A stretch of 64,000 bases of DNA, from the NCBI GenBank assembly GCA_965221345.1, contig CBDCSD010000002.1, positions 3,286,001-3,350,000 on the forward strand, given 5' to 3'. The notes under the pieces are model-generated. The model was not told the DNA's origin, did no database searches, and was given only the letters and a program-made list of their open reading frames with translations. Made by a program: the position numbers and the translations under genes. Within the stretch, counting starts at the first letter, position 1, and each line of letters begins with the position of its first letter. The stretch comes from Bin5 sp965221345. GTDB lineage: Bacteria; Chloroflexota; Anaerolineae; Caldilineales; Caldilineaceae. Shown here in pieces: positions 37,263-45,929 of the stretch.

Positions 37263-38684
37263 ATGGAGAGCAAGCTACGAACCAGACGTAATTTTCTGAA
37301 AGGGACCGCTGTTGCTGTGGGCGCCGCCGTTCTGACGGCGTGTGCCCCCGCGTCGCAACCCGCAGGAGAAACAGCCGGGTCCGGGGACGACATGCCCGCG
37401 ACCGAAGAGATCTCGATCCGCTTTGCCATGTGGGACTGGTACGCAAATACGCCGGGCGTACGTTGGGATGAGTGGAATCAGACAGAGGCTTTCCCGATTT
37501 TCGAGGAAGAAAACCCCGGTACCAAGCTGGAGTGGGAACCGCTTGGCAGCGGCTGGCCAGACAAAATTCTTACTCAAATGGCCGCCGGCACCGCGCCCGA
37601 CATCATCTCGACCTGGTCTCCTCATATCGACACCTGGGCCGAGAAGCATCAACTCCTCGATCTGCAACCGTTGATCGATGTTGATATTCCCAATGCCGAT
37701 GACATCTATATTGGCTTCGCCTGGGATCAGATGTGGGATCCCTTCAACAATATCCGCATGGGCATGTTGTCGGACTTGGACATCACCAGCATCTACTACA
37801 ATAAGACCGCGTTTGAGGAAGAAGGCCTGCCTCTGCCGACGGTCGACTGGACGGAAGATGAATATCTGGTGGCTGCCGAGACGCTGACCACTCGCGATGA
37901 CAGCGGTGATATTACCCGCTGGGGCGGGCAGTTGCGGCCCGGTTTCTGGCTCAGCTATTCGTACCACGTAGAAACGCATGGCGGCGAAGTTCGCGACGAG
38001 GAGTCCCGCATGATTTGTGGGTTGGGCGAACCTGAAGCACAAGAAGGGCTGGAATGGGTGCGCCGCGCAATGTGGGACCTCAACATCTTTGCCCAAAACA
38101 ACCAGATGACAGCAACCGGTATTCCCAATATGTGGACCGGTTTGTTGCCGGCAGAGGTCGTGGCCATGGCCGAGCGCAGCGCCGATCAGTTCTTTGCGCT
38201 CGCCGAGAGCATTACCGAGTTTGAGTGGGACATCGCCCACATCCCGACCGGCCCCAAAGACCGCGCCTGCATGGGCCTTCCCGACGAATGGGTGGTCTAC
38301 AAAGGTGTTGTAGAGAGGGGCAATCACGACGAAGTCTGGGAGATGATGAAGTGGCTGACGGGCGAATGGTACCAGGACAAGATCGCCACCGTCTCCGGCC
38401 GCATCCCTGGTCTGCTGGCTATGGCAGACTCTTGGGCCGGAACTCTGCGCCAAACTGATCCGAGACTGGAGACAGTTCGCCTGGAGACTGTTGTAGAACA
38501 GTTGCAGATGGGCTATCCCCGCCGCGGACCTACCTTCCGATACCAGCAGATTGCAGAGGAATTGATCAATCCGGCAGTCGATCAAGTCTTCATAGAGGGG
38601 AAAGCGCCTGTCTCCATTTTCGAGGACGTCGGCCCTCAGGTAACAGAGGCGCAGCAGCTGGAGCTGGAGCGCGCGGCTGCATAG
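37263..38684 (+). CDS. ABC transporter substrate-binding protein, family 1 (sugar type)
   Basis: A 473-residue lipoprotein of the maltose/multiple-sugar binding family. The N-terminus has a Tat-like RRNFLKG (Arg8-Arg9), a hydrophobic core and a lipobox LTAC (Cys27). Family features are the region EEENPGTKLEWEPLGSGW, the TQMAAGTAPDI block and a tryptophan-rich ligand cleft. AAGGAGG lies ahead of the ATG. Two permeases, an oxygenase and a kinase follow. The ligand is most likely a sugar or sugar derivative, but this cannot be fixed from sequence. Confidence 0.92.
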   Translation: MESKLRTRRNFLKGTAVAVGAAVLTACAPASQPAGETAGSGDDMPATEEISIRFAMWDWYANTPGVRWDEWNQTEAFPIFEEENPGTKLEWEPLGSGWPDKILTQMAAGTAPDIISTWSPHIDTWAEKHQLLDLQPLIDVDIPNADDIYIGFAWDQMWDPFNNIRMGMLSDLDITSIYYNKTAFEEEGLPLPTVDWTEDEYLVAAETLTTRDDSGDITRWGGQLRPGFWLSYSYHVETHGGEVRDEESRMICGLGEPEAQEGLEWVRRAMWDLNIFAQNNQMTATGIPNMWTGLLPAEVVAMAERSADQFFALAESITEFEWDIAHIPTGPKDRACMGLPDEWVVYKGVVERGNHDEVWEMMKWLTGEWYQDKIATVSGRIPGLLAMADSWAGTLRQTDPRLETVRLETVVEQLQMGYPRRGPTFRYQQIAEELINPAVDQVFIEGKAPVSIFEDVGPQVTEAQQLELERAAA

Positions 38685-38763
38685 ACGGGAATCGGCGAAT
38701 GCAAGAGTGGGCCAATTTCTCGGCGCCATGCATTGTTTCGCCGAAATTCTTGCGGTGCATTTG

Positions 38764-38789
38764 GGGGGCAGGAACACATCCCTGCCCCC
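38764..38789 (+). promoter_or_regulatory. Intercistronic hairpin between binding protein and permease genes
   Basis: GGGGGCAGG (38764-38772) pairs with CCTGCCCCC (38781-38789) around an 8-nt loop. There is no T-run. The position, between an abundant binding protein and its permeases, suggests mRNA stabilisation or partial termination. Confidence 0.45.
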
Positions 38790-38918
38790 TGCCCCGACCG
38801 TCGACAGTCTTCCCGCGCTTGCAGTTCGCGCCTTCTGCGAAATACGTGTACAGTTCCAATCCGTTGTGTTGCGTTCAGGACCGGTTCGGCGAAGATCCTA
38901 CGAAGGGAAACGTGAAAC

Positions 38919-39848
38919 GTGGCAGTCCAACGTAGTTTGCCGAATTTCGTGAAGCTGCGCTTCACGCAGAGAACAGAGGACATCTTCACCGCCTACTTCT
39001 GTCTACTGCCCTGGATAATAGGCTTCTTGGTTTTCACTTTAGGGCCACTAGTCTTTTCATTCGTGTTGAGCTTCTTCCGTGCGGACCTCTTTACGCGCAA
39101 CATCTTCATCGGTCTCGAAAACTACCAGGATTTAGTCCAGGATCCACTCTTCCTCAAGAGTCTTCGTGTAACTGCCTTCTATGCATTCGTCTCGGTGCCC
39201 TTAGGCGCGGTCACGGCGCTGGCAGTTGCCCTGCTCCTCAACCAGAAGGTAGTTGGCATTGGCCTCTGGCGAACGGTCTACTATCTTCCCTCCGTTATTT
39301 CGGGGGTAGCTGTAGCTGTGCTTTGGCTGCAGATTTTCAACCCGCGAATGGGGCTGATAAACAATACTCTCAGAATGGTGGGCATCGAAGGCCCGAGCTG
39401 GATTTTCGATTCGGATTGGGCGCTCCCGTCGCTGATCATCATGAGTCTATGGGCCGTCGGCGCCAACATGCTACTCTACCTGGCAGGTCTCCAGGGTATT
39501 CCCACCTATTTGTATGAGGCCGCCAAGATCGACGGCGCCAATGTCTTGCGACGCTTCTGGCATGTGACCATTCCCATGCTTTCACCCACTATTTTCTTCA
39601 ATATCATCATTAGCTTGATCGCCGCATTTCAGTTTTTCACCCAGTCTTTTGTCATGACAAACGGCGGGCCAAACAATTCCACTCTGAGCATGGTACTGTT
39701 CCTGTATCGCAAGGCATTTCAGCAGACCCGCTTTGGCTACGCTTCCGCGGTGGCGTGGGTTCTCTTCGCCATCATTATCGGTTTTACCCTACTGTTCATG
39801 CGCTCTTCCAGCCTCTGGGTTTTCTACGCCGGCGAGGAGAAATCATAG
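38919..39848 (+). CDS. ABC transporter permease, MalF/UgpA family
   Basis: A 309-residue sugar-type permease with six helices. The family start (FTAYFCLLPWIIGFLVFTLGPL, first helix) and the EAA loop EAAKIDGANVLRRFWHVTIP are visible. It starts with GTG at 38919 after AAGGG. It pairs with the following MalG-type permease. No ATPase gene is present in the unit, which is common for systems served by a shared MsmK/UgpC-type ATPase. Confidence 0.92.
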   Translation: MAVQRSLPNFVKLRFTQRTEDIFTAYFCLLPWIIGFLVFTLGPLVFSFVLSFFRADLFTRNIFIGLENYQDLVQDPLFLKSLRVTAFYAFVSVPLGAVTALAVALLLNQKVVGIGLWRTVYYLPSVISGVAVAVLWLQIFNPRMGLINNTLRMVGIEGPSWIFDSDWALPSLIIMSLWAVGANMLLYLAGLQGIPTYLYEAAKIDGANVLRRFWHVTIPMLSPTIFFNIIISLIAAFQFFTQSFVMTNGGPNNSTLSMVLFLYRKAFQQTRFGYASAVAWVLFAIIIGFTLLFMRSSSLWVFYAGEEKS

Positions 39849-39887
39849 GAACGCGGCCCAACCGTCGCGGCATCGGACAATCTTACG

Positions 39888-40760
39888 ATGCGATCAACGC
39901 TTGACGCTCCCCTCATAAGCGGCACCAGACGAGCCTGGCACCAGGTTTTTCGCCAGTTGGGACTCCTGGTCTTGATTCTGCCAGGCGCGAGTCTTTTCCT
40001 GATCCCTTGGCTGTGGATGCTCTCGACCGCCGGCAAGGATACCTCTCTCATCTGGAAAACTCCGCCGGTCTGGATTCCGCCTGTCTACCACTGGGAAAAC
40101 TTCATCAAAGCCTGGCTGCAGGGCGATTTTGCCATCTACTACCTCAATACATTTTACATTAGCGGAATGAACGTCATTGGCGTGCTCATCTCCAGCGTAC
40201 TGGCAGCCTATGCCTTTGCCCGCATCCGCTTTCCCGGACGAGACGTCCTTTTCATCGTTGTCCTCAGTACGATGATGCTGCCAAGGCAAGTGACGCTGAT
40301 ACCCCTTTATATGATTTTCAGTGAGTTCGGGTGGATTAACACATTCAAACCCTTGATTGTACCTCTTTTCTTTGGTGATGCTTTCAGCACCTTCCTCTTA
40401 CGTCAGTTTTTCCTAACCATATCCAGGGAATTGGATGACGCCGCGCTTATCGATGGTTGCCGCCGCTTGGGCGTCCTTTTCCGAATTCTACTGCCTCTTA
40501 CGCGACCGGCGCTGGCAGTTGTGGCGATCTTCAACTTCACCTGGGCCTGGAATGAGTTTTTCACCCCCCTGATCTACCTGAATTCGCCAAAACTGTTCCC
40601 AATCACGTTGGGTCTGCACCGGTTCATTGGCCGTGCCCAGATCGATATCCAGTTCCTGATGGCCATGACGATAGTCTCTACCCTCATTCCCATAGCAATA
40701 TTCTTTCTTACCCAGCGTTACTTCATCCAGGGTATCGTAATCACGGGAATCAAAGGCTGA
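39888..40760 (+). CDS. ABC transporter permease, MalG/UgpE family
   Basis: A 290-residue inner partner of the sugar-type permease pair. The periplasmic segment WENFIKAWLQGDF, the helix block MMLPRQVTLIPLYMIF, and the EAA loop DDAALIDGCRRLGVLFRILL are characteristic. The C-terminus ends QRYFIQGIVITGIKG as in MalG relatives. No clear ribosome site precedes ATG 39888, so translation may be coupled to the upstream gene. Confidence 0.92.
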   Translation: MRSTLDAPLISGTRRAWHQVFRQLGLLVLILPGASLFLIPWLWMLSTAGKDTSLIWKTPPVWIPPVYHWENFIKAWLQGDFAIYYLNTFYISGMNVIGVLISSVLAAYAFARIRFPGRDVLFIVVLSTMMLPRQVTLIPLYMIFSEFGWINTFKPLIVPLFFGDAFSTFLLRQFFLTISRELDDAALIDGCRRLGVLFRILLPLTRPALAVVAIFNFTWAWNEFFTPLIYLNSPKLFPITLGLHRFIGRAQIDIQFLMAMTIVSTLIPIAIFFLTQRYFIQGIVITGIKG

Positions 40761-40877
40761 ATCCCGTGCGAAGCGGGAACGAGGTTGGCGCTCTTGCCGG
40801 CCATCTGGCGCAGGAATCTGCGAATACGAAAACGTCTGTCACATGAGGCAGGCATCCATGATAAGGAGAACACTCTG

Positions 40878-41675
40878 ATGCAATCAACTGAAATAGCCGA
40901 ACATGAAAGCGGCTACAAAGCCCTGACACAGACACAAGTTGCCAGCTTCTGGGAAGACGGCTTCCTGGTTGTCGGCAAAGTACTCCAAGACGAACTCATC
41001 GAAGAGATGCGCCGCGAATATGACGATGAATTTTCCCTTGAACGCCGCAGCCAGCGGCCCATCCGCAACCTGGCTGTTGCCGAAGATGATCATGATCATG
41101 ACGAGGGAGACCAGCAGGAGATGCTCCAGTTCATGCAGATCTCCGAGCACAACCTTCAGTTCCACCAGCTGACCTACCATAAAGGCATCCTCGACATCAT
41201 CGAAGACCTTATCGGCCCCAATATTCAGCAGTTTCACAACCAGGCGCTTAACAAACCGCCGCACCATGGCGGGCCGATCTTCTGGCACCAGGATAACGCC
41301 TACTGGAAATGCCTGCCGGCCAATCTGGTCAGTTGCTGGCTCACTCTTGACGACGTCGACCTGCACAATGGCGCCATGCAGTTCATACCCGGCTCGCACC
41401 TGCGCCCCATGATCCATGACCAGGCCCAGGGCAGCGATGTCCTCCTCGATATGGGAAAGTTGGTCGACGACAGCAAAGCAGTCGTGGGCGACTTGCCGGC
41501 TGGCGGCATCACACTTCACCACTGCCAGACCCTGCACCGTACCGCTCCCAATACGACCGATCGCCAGCGCCGTGCACTTGCGATCCACTTCATGACGCCT
41601 GGCACCAAGTCGGCGCGCACTGATGAAACGATCCCGGTTTGCTTTAGCCATCCCATGCTGCGAATGCGCGTCTGA
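40878..41675 (+). CDS. Phytanoyl-CoA dioxygenase (PhyH) family oxygenase
   Basis: A 265-residue Fe(II)/2-oxoglutarate-dependent oxygenase. The iron ligands are His137 and Asp139 (FWHQDNAYW) and His220 (LHRTAPN); Arg232 should bind 2-oxoglutarate. Bacterial PhyH enzymes hydroxylate diverse small molecules, often activating a C-H next to a group that is then lost. I chose ATG 40878, which has AAGGAG nine bases upstream; the open frame extends to 40785. The gene follows a sugar-type importer and is directly followed by a PfkB kinase, so its substrate is probably an imported compound. A histidine/aspartate-rich loop (68-80) is unusual. Confidence 0.9.
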   Translation: MQSTEIAEHESGYKALTQTQVASFWEDGFLVVGKVLQDELIEEMRREYDDEFSLERRSQRPIRNLAVAEDDHDHDEGDQQEMLQFMQISEHNLQFHQLTYHKGILDIIEDLIGPNIQQFHNQALNKPPHHGGPIFWHQDNAYWKCLPANLVSCWLTLDDVDLHNGAMQFIPGSHLRPMIHDQAQGSDVLLDMGKLVDDSKAVVGDLPAGGITLHHCQTLHRTAPNTTDRQRRALAIHFMTPGTKSARTDETIPVCFSHPMLRMRV

Positions 41676-42836
41676 ATGGACGCCGCCGAAGCTCGAGGGT
41701 CCGGCTTGGATTCAAGTACTGAATTGAAAGACACCGGTCAAACTGAAAGGAGAACAGCGCAAGGCGAACCAACCGACACGGCTCGGTCAAGTCCATTTCT
41801 GGCAGTGGGAAATTGCACGCTGGATGACGTTGTAACCCCTGACGGGCAGATCTCCCCGCGGCAACTGGGCGGCAACGCCGTCTACGCAGCCGTCGGCATG
41901 CGCCTGTGGGGCGTGGACGTCAGCCTCGTAAGCGTGGTCGGCTCAGACTACTCCAGGGAATGGCTCGAACGGTTGGCCGGCGCCGGTATCGACATTTCCG
42001 CAGTCGCTCGGATTGAGGAGCCGCACCTGCTGCGTTCAAGGGCATTCTACTTTCCTGATGGCAGCCGCACCGACCGCATCGACGAAGCGCACTCGATCCT
42101 GCCTGCCCATGCCGGCGAGATCATCGACCTCGAAAGCGAATACACCGACACCGGCAACCCCCTTCATCGCCGCATTTGGCCGACCTTCTGCCCTGATCTC
42201 GCGCAATGGGCAGAGACTGCCAGGAACGCCTCCTACGTCCATCTCGCGCCCGGCCCGCTTCCCTGTAGCCGCGCCAACGCCGCCTTCCTCAAGCGGCTCC
42301 GAGGCGACGAAGTCGTGATCAGCTTCGACTGGCCCTGGTGGGACTGGGACCGGGAGGCCCAGATCGACGCTAATTTGCTTAGAAACATCGATTACCTGTT
42401 GCCTAGTATCGAGGAGCTAACAGTTCATGCGGATGCCGTGTATAAAGCAAACAGCGGTAACGAACAGCAACAGGGACACGTTTTTGAAGCTGCAAGGCAG
42501 CTGCTCGCTCTCGGTCCGCTGGGAATCGGCGTGAAAATGGGCGCTGGCGGTATGCGCCTACTGCTACAGGGAGGGACGAACTGGACTCAGATACCGGCCT
42601 TCTCCACCCAGGTGGTCGACCCTACTGGAGCAGGCGACGCCTTCTGCGGCGGGTTCCTGGTCGGGCTGGCGCAGTCAGGAAGTCCAGTCCAGGCTGCACT
42701 CTACGGCGCGGTCTCGGCCTCTTTCATAATTGAGGATTTTGGAGTATTCCATGCCCTGAAAATCGACTCGGACCAGGCCCATTCAAGGTTGCGGCAGTTG
42801 CAAGTGCAAGTCACCCATCAAGATTCGCACGCTTGA
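41676..42836 (+). CDS. PfkB-family carbohydrate kinase
   Basis: A 386-residue ribokinase/PfkB-type sugar kinase. The substrate-side motif QLGGNAVYAAVGMRLWG is near residue 65, and the C-terminal signature VVDPTGAGDAFCGGF carries the catalytic Asp. The N-terminal 38 residues are polar and unlike the family, so the true start may lie downstream (for example near FLAVGN). The ATG directly abuts the PhyH stop. It probably phosphorylates the product delivered by the transporter and oxygenase. A possible promoter for the next gene overlaps its stop codon. Confidence 0.88.
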   Translation: MDAAEARGSGLDSSTELKDTGQTERRTAQGEPTDTARSSPFLAVGNCTLDDVVTPDGQISPRQLGGNAVYAAVGMRLWGVDVSLVSVVGSDYSREWLERLAGAGIDISAVARIEEPHLLRSRAFYFPDGSRTDRIDEAHSILPAHAGEIIDLESEYTDTGNPLHRRIWPTFCPDLAQWAETARNASYVHLAPGPLPCSRANAAFLKRLRGDEVVISFDWPWWDWDREAQIDANLLRNIDYLLPSIEELTVHADAVYKANSGNEQQQGHVFEAARQLLALGPLGIGVKMGAGGMRLLLQGGTNWTQIPAFSTQVVDPTGAGDAFCGGFLVGLAQSGSPVQAALYGAVSASFIIEDFGVFHALKIDSDQAHSRLRQLQVQVTHQDSHA

Positions 42837-42861
42837 CAACAATATGTTGATTTGTTAACTT
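42833..42861 (+). promoter_or_regulatory. Promoter of the lone family-5 binding protein gene
   Basis: TTGACA (42833-42838) overlaps the kinase stop codon, and TAACTT (42856-42861) follows with a 17-bp spacer. It predicts a leader of about 110 nt. Confidence 0.55.
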
Positions 42862-42977
42862 TGGGGCAGCGCTCCAGGCCGATCTGAAATATCGTCCATC
42901 AAGCCTTCTACTTACGAAGGCAACCTCGTTCATGACATTCAGAACTGTCCACATCCACACAAGTTGAGGAGATTTAC

Positions 42978-44636
42978 ATGAAATCTACGCAGCATGTAAT
43001 GAGGCTGACACTGTATCTGGCCCTGCTGGGGTCACTCCTGATCGCCTGCGTAGGCGCGCCCGCTGCTTCGACCGGATCCGCCCCAGCCGACGACGCCATG
43101 GCCGCTGAATCGACAGAGAGCGAAGGGCCGCAAATGGGAGGAGTCGTGACCGGCTTTGTCTCCTCCGATCCAAAGAGTTTCGACCCGGCCGCAATCGCAG
43201 GATGGGATCAGGGGGTCATTGCCCCCAACTTGTTGGAAGGTCTTTTCAGACTTTCGCCGGACGGTCGCGAGATCGAACCAGCCGTCGCCGAGAGCTTCGA
43301 AGTATCCGACGACGGCAAAACCTGGACCTTCAACCTGCGCGCCGGCGCGAAATTCCACAACGGCCGCGAGATCACCGCCGATGACTTCAAGTACAGCTTC
43401 GAACGCGTTCTTAACCCGGAAACAAGGAGTCCCAAGGCGTGGATGCTTTCGATCGTCGTGGGCGCGCAGGAGTTCCAGGACGGCGCAGCCGATGAAGTCA
43501 GCGGCATCAGGGTCATTGATGCACAGACCCTGGAAATCGAGCTGGCCGAACCGCTGGCGCCGTTCAAGTCGATGCTCGCCAGTATCAACCTGGCAGTCGT
43601 GCCCCAGGAAGAGGTGGAAAAGTGGGGTGAGGATTTCGGCCAGAATGTCGTTTCTGCCGGGCCATTCTCGCTGGGTGAGTGGAACCTCAACCAGGATGTG
43701 ACACTAAACGCCTTCGAGGATTATTGGAATGGACGTCCCTACCTGGATGCCGTCATGTTCCGCTTTATCGGCGACGAAAACACGCGCATCGTTGAACTGG
43801 ATGCCGGGCGTTTAGACATGGCCTGGGTTCCTCCGGCTCACTGGGAGCGCTTCAGCACCGACCCGGTCTTCAAGGAAAAGCTAGGCTGGGCGGAGACTTT
43901 CCACACCGACTTCATAGCCGTCAACCTTGAAAAGGAACCTTTCGGCGCCAATCCCAAACTGCGGCAGGCCGTCCGCTATGCTCTGGATCTGGATGCTATC
44001 ATCGCTAGCTTGCAGGGCAGAGCCACGGTTGCCCAGGGCCTTTTGCCGCCAGGACTGCTCGGCTTCGATGAAGACGCGATATTGAGCTATCCGACGAACC
44101 TGGATTCAGCCAAGGCATTGATGGCCGAGGCCGGCTTTGCCGACGGCGTCCCCGGCACGTTTGAAGTCATTCTGCCGCCTTGGGGCAACCTGATAAAGAT
44201 GCTGGAAATATATCAGGCGAATCTGAAGGAAATCGGCATAAACATCGAGATTCGCCCCACCGAATTCGGGCCTTACATGGAAGCTCTGGAATCAGGCAAC
44301 TACGATCTTGCCTGGATGTACCGCGTGACGGATTACGCCGATCCGGATGGTTTCTACTTTCCGCTCATGCACTCCGATAATCTGGGCGCCGGCGGCAACT
44401 ACGCCCGCTACGCCAACGCCGACGTGGACGCCAATATCGCCACCGCCCGCGCCACCATCAACGATGCCGAACGCGCCCGGCTCTACCAGGCCGTTGACGC
44501 CCAATTCGCTGAAGACCTGCCCTACATCCCGCTGACGCACAACATCTACGTCGACGTTTCGCTGCCGCGCGTGCAGAACTACGTCCCATCACCGATGGAT
44601 ACGCACATGTTCCACCGGGTGTGGGTAGAGGAGTAG
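42978..44636 (+). CDS. ABC transporter substrate-binding protein, family 5
   Basis: A 552-residue lipoprotein with a signal peptide ending at Cys24 (LLIAC). Family-5 blocks include VAESFEVSDDGKTWTFNLRAG (core quoted), KFHNGREITADDFKYSFERV and the C-terminal DLPYIPLTHN. GAGGAG is close to the start. No permease or ATPase follows; the next gene is an ECF S component. It may serve the DppB/DppC pair at 50.2-52.0 kb, the only nearby family-5 permeases on this strand without their own binding protein. That pairing is inference. Confidence 0.9.
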   Translation: MKSTQHVMRLTLYLALLGSLLIACVGAPAASTGSAPADDAMAAESTESEGPQMGGVVTGFVSSDPKSFDPAAIAGWDQGVIAPNLLEGLFRLSPDGREIEPAVAESFEVSDDGKTWTFNLRAGAKFHNGREITADDFKYSFERVLNPETRSPKAWMLSIVVGAQEFQDGAADEVSGIRVIDAQTLEIELAEPLAPFKSMLASINLAVVPQEEVEKWGEDFGQNVVSAGPFSLGEWNLNQDVTLNAFEDYWNGRPYLDAVMFRFIGDENTRIVELDAGRLDMAWVPPAHWERFSTDPVFKEKLGWAETFHTDFIAVNLEKEPFGANPKLRQAVRYALDLDAIIASLQGRATVAQGLLPPGLLGFDEDAILSYPTNLDSAKALMAEAGFADGVPGTFEVILPPWGNLIKMLEIYQANLKEIGINIEIRPTEFGPYMEALESGNYDLAWMYRVTDYADPDGFYFPLMHSDNLGAGGNYARYANADVDANIATARATINDAERARLYQAVDAQFAEDLPYIPLTHNIYVDVSLPRVQNYVPSPMDTHMFHRVWVEE

Positions 44637-44695
44637 GTTGCAAAAACAGCTCCCGACGCCTAGGATCTGCACCTTGCATTAAGCGTCTTTATGTA

Positions 44696-44738
44696 ATGTA
44701 TGTCGCCCGTTAGATAACGCCCAACGGGTGACATACAT
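44696..44738 (+). promoter_or_regulatory. 16-bp palindromic hairpin before the ECF S component
   Basis: ATGTATGTCGCCCGTT (44696-44711) and AACGGGTGACATACAT (44723-44738) pair over 16 bp with a single G-T wobble, around an 11-nt loop. It ends six bases before the ribosome site AAGGAGG (44745-44751). No T-run follows. It could be an operator, a leader RNA that gates translation, or the 3' stabiliser of the upstream binding-protein mRNA. Confidence 0.65.
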
Positions 44739-44756
44739 CTTGAAAAGGAGGCAGAT

Positions 44757-45539
44757 ATGACTACACGGATTTCGGGCGGCCGGCGAGGAGCGATCGCCGG
44801 TGTACCAGTAGCGTACCTTGCAGTCTGGGCAGCGGTGTATGCGGTTGCCTCGATTTTGCCCGCCATTCCGCTGGTCGGCGGAGGCACCTTTGGCGGGCAA
44901 GAGTTTATCCTGACCCTGGCTGGCATCCTATTTGGCCCTATCGCCGGCGCGATCGCGGCCACGATCGGCGGATTGCTGGCAAGTTTCATCGGTCCAGCGA
45001 CTGCTTATTTCGGACTTGCCACCTTTTATCCCCACACTATCGGCGCGTTGGCAGCAGGACTGCTCATGCTAAACACGCGCAATGCACGCATTGCAACACT
45101 TGTGATTTTTGTGATCGGTTTGCTAGCCTGGCCGTTGTTGCCAATGTTCTCTGCAATTGGAGGTTATGTCTACGCGAAAGCAGCCTATTGGCCAATGTAT
45201 CTCACAGGCCTGATAGGAATCTGGTTTTCGCCTTGGGCCGTCAGTAAGATTCGCGAGTTGCAACCTGTGCCCACTTCCATGGGAGTTGCCGTGATTTCAT
45301 GGACAGCTTACATGATAAACCATGTCTACTTGAGCCTGGGCTGGTCATTCCTGTTCCCCGAAGGACCCGAACAGTGGGTATTTGCTTTCTGGTCCGGTAT
45401 TGTACCTGGCCAACGGATTCTGTTAACCGTGATTTCAGTCGTTGTGGGAGCAGCCGTGATCATAGGTTTGCATCGAGCTGGCATACGCTTTTCAGCAAGT
45501 TCCGGTTCCATCTTAGCCGAGGATGAAACAACAGAGTAG
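44757..45539 (+). CDS. ECF transporter S component (substrate unknown)
   Basis: A 260-residue integral membrane protein with about six to eight hydrophobic helices. The N-terminal half (ILPAIPLVGGGTFGGQEFILTL) and the glycine/alanine-rich GILFGPIAGAIAATIGGLLAS resemble ECF S components, the substrate-capture subunits of vitamin and metal importers. The length is larger than the usual 170-200 residues. A strong AAGGAGG precedes the ATG, and a palindrome lies just upstream. A terminator follows, and the A-A-T genes begin 390 bp later. I do not recognise a vitamin-specific family, and no TPP, cobalamin or FMN riboswitch is apparent. Confidence 0.7.
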   Translation: MTTRISGGRRGAIAGVPVAYLAVWAAVYAVASILPAIPLVGGGTFGGQEFILTLAGILFGPIAGAIAATIGGLLASFIGPATAYFGLATFYPHTIGALAAGLLMLNTRNARIATLVIFVIGLLAWPLLPMFSAIGGYVYAKAAYWPMYLTGLIGIWFSPWAVSKIRELQPVPTSMGVAVISWTAYMINHVYLSLGWSFLFPEGPEQWVFAFWSGIVPGQRILLTVISVVVGAAVIIGLHRAGIRFSASSGSILAEDETTE

Positions 45540-45705
45540 GACATTGCACGTCTGCAACCCAACCTTTGCAAGCGTTCTCGTTGGGCAGAAACGTTGGCCT
45601 TGCTATCCCCCGGTGGGCCCTGAATGTTCACGTCAACTGCACACGAGCAATCGAACTTTGAATTGACCTTTCCGTTATCGTAACCACCGCGAAACTCTGG
45701 CTAAT

Positions 45706-45749
45706 TGCGTGGGCTTGTCCACGATGTCGCTGACAGGCCCACGCATTTT
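45706..45749 (+). terminator. Intrinsic terminator after the ECF S component
   Basis: TGCGTGGGCTTGTC (45706-45719) pairs with GACAGGCCCACGCA (45732-45745) over 14 bp with one wobble, around a 12-nt loop, and TTTT follows. Confidence 0.75.
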
Positions 45750-45760
45750 GGCAAGGGTGT

Positions 45761-45789
45761 TTGCTGTCGCAATGTGTGTCACCAATAAT
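45761..45789 (+). promoter_or_regulatory. Candidate promoter for the ECF A-A-T genes
   Basis: TTGCTG (45761-45766) and AATAAT (45784-45789) lie at 17-bp spacing, just after the terminator. A perfect palindrome GAGGAA-T-TTCCTC (45802-45814) sits just after the expected transcription start and could be an operator. Confidence 0.45.
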
Positions 45790-45929
45790 GTCAGACCTTT
45801 GGAGGAATTTCCTCTCGCCTTTTCAACCCTGAAAATACGAATCGATCAGAGCGGGTTGTTCTGAAAATCCGTGCTCTTCGTGTCGAAGTACTTTAGTCCA
45901 ATTCCAATTCAGTCGACCAGAAGGGAAGG

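Larger units (their letters stand above)
45540..45929. other. Intergenic region inside the ECF locus
   Basis: A 390-bp stretch that separates the S component from the A-A-T genes. It holds a good terminator (45706-45749), a candidate promoter (45761-45789) and a perfect 13-nt palindrome (45802-45814). I see no gene. Confidence 0.6.

Noticed and set aside
37275..38777. 500-codon open frame on the minus strand
   Set aside because: It is the antisense shadow of the family-1 binding protein gene and has no domain or ribosome site.
44640..44756. Known vitamin riboswitch before the ECF S gene
   Set aside because: The conserved core sequences of TPP, cobalamin and FMN riboswitches are absent; only a simple long hairpin is present.
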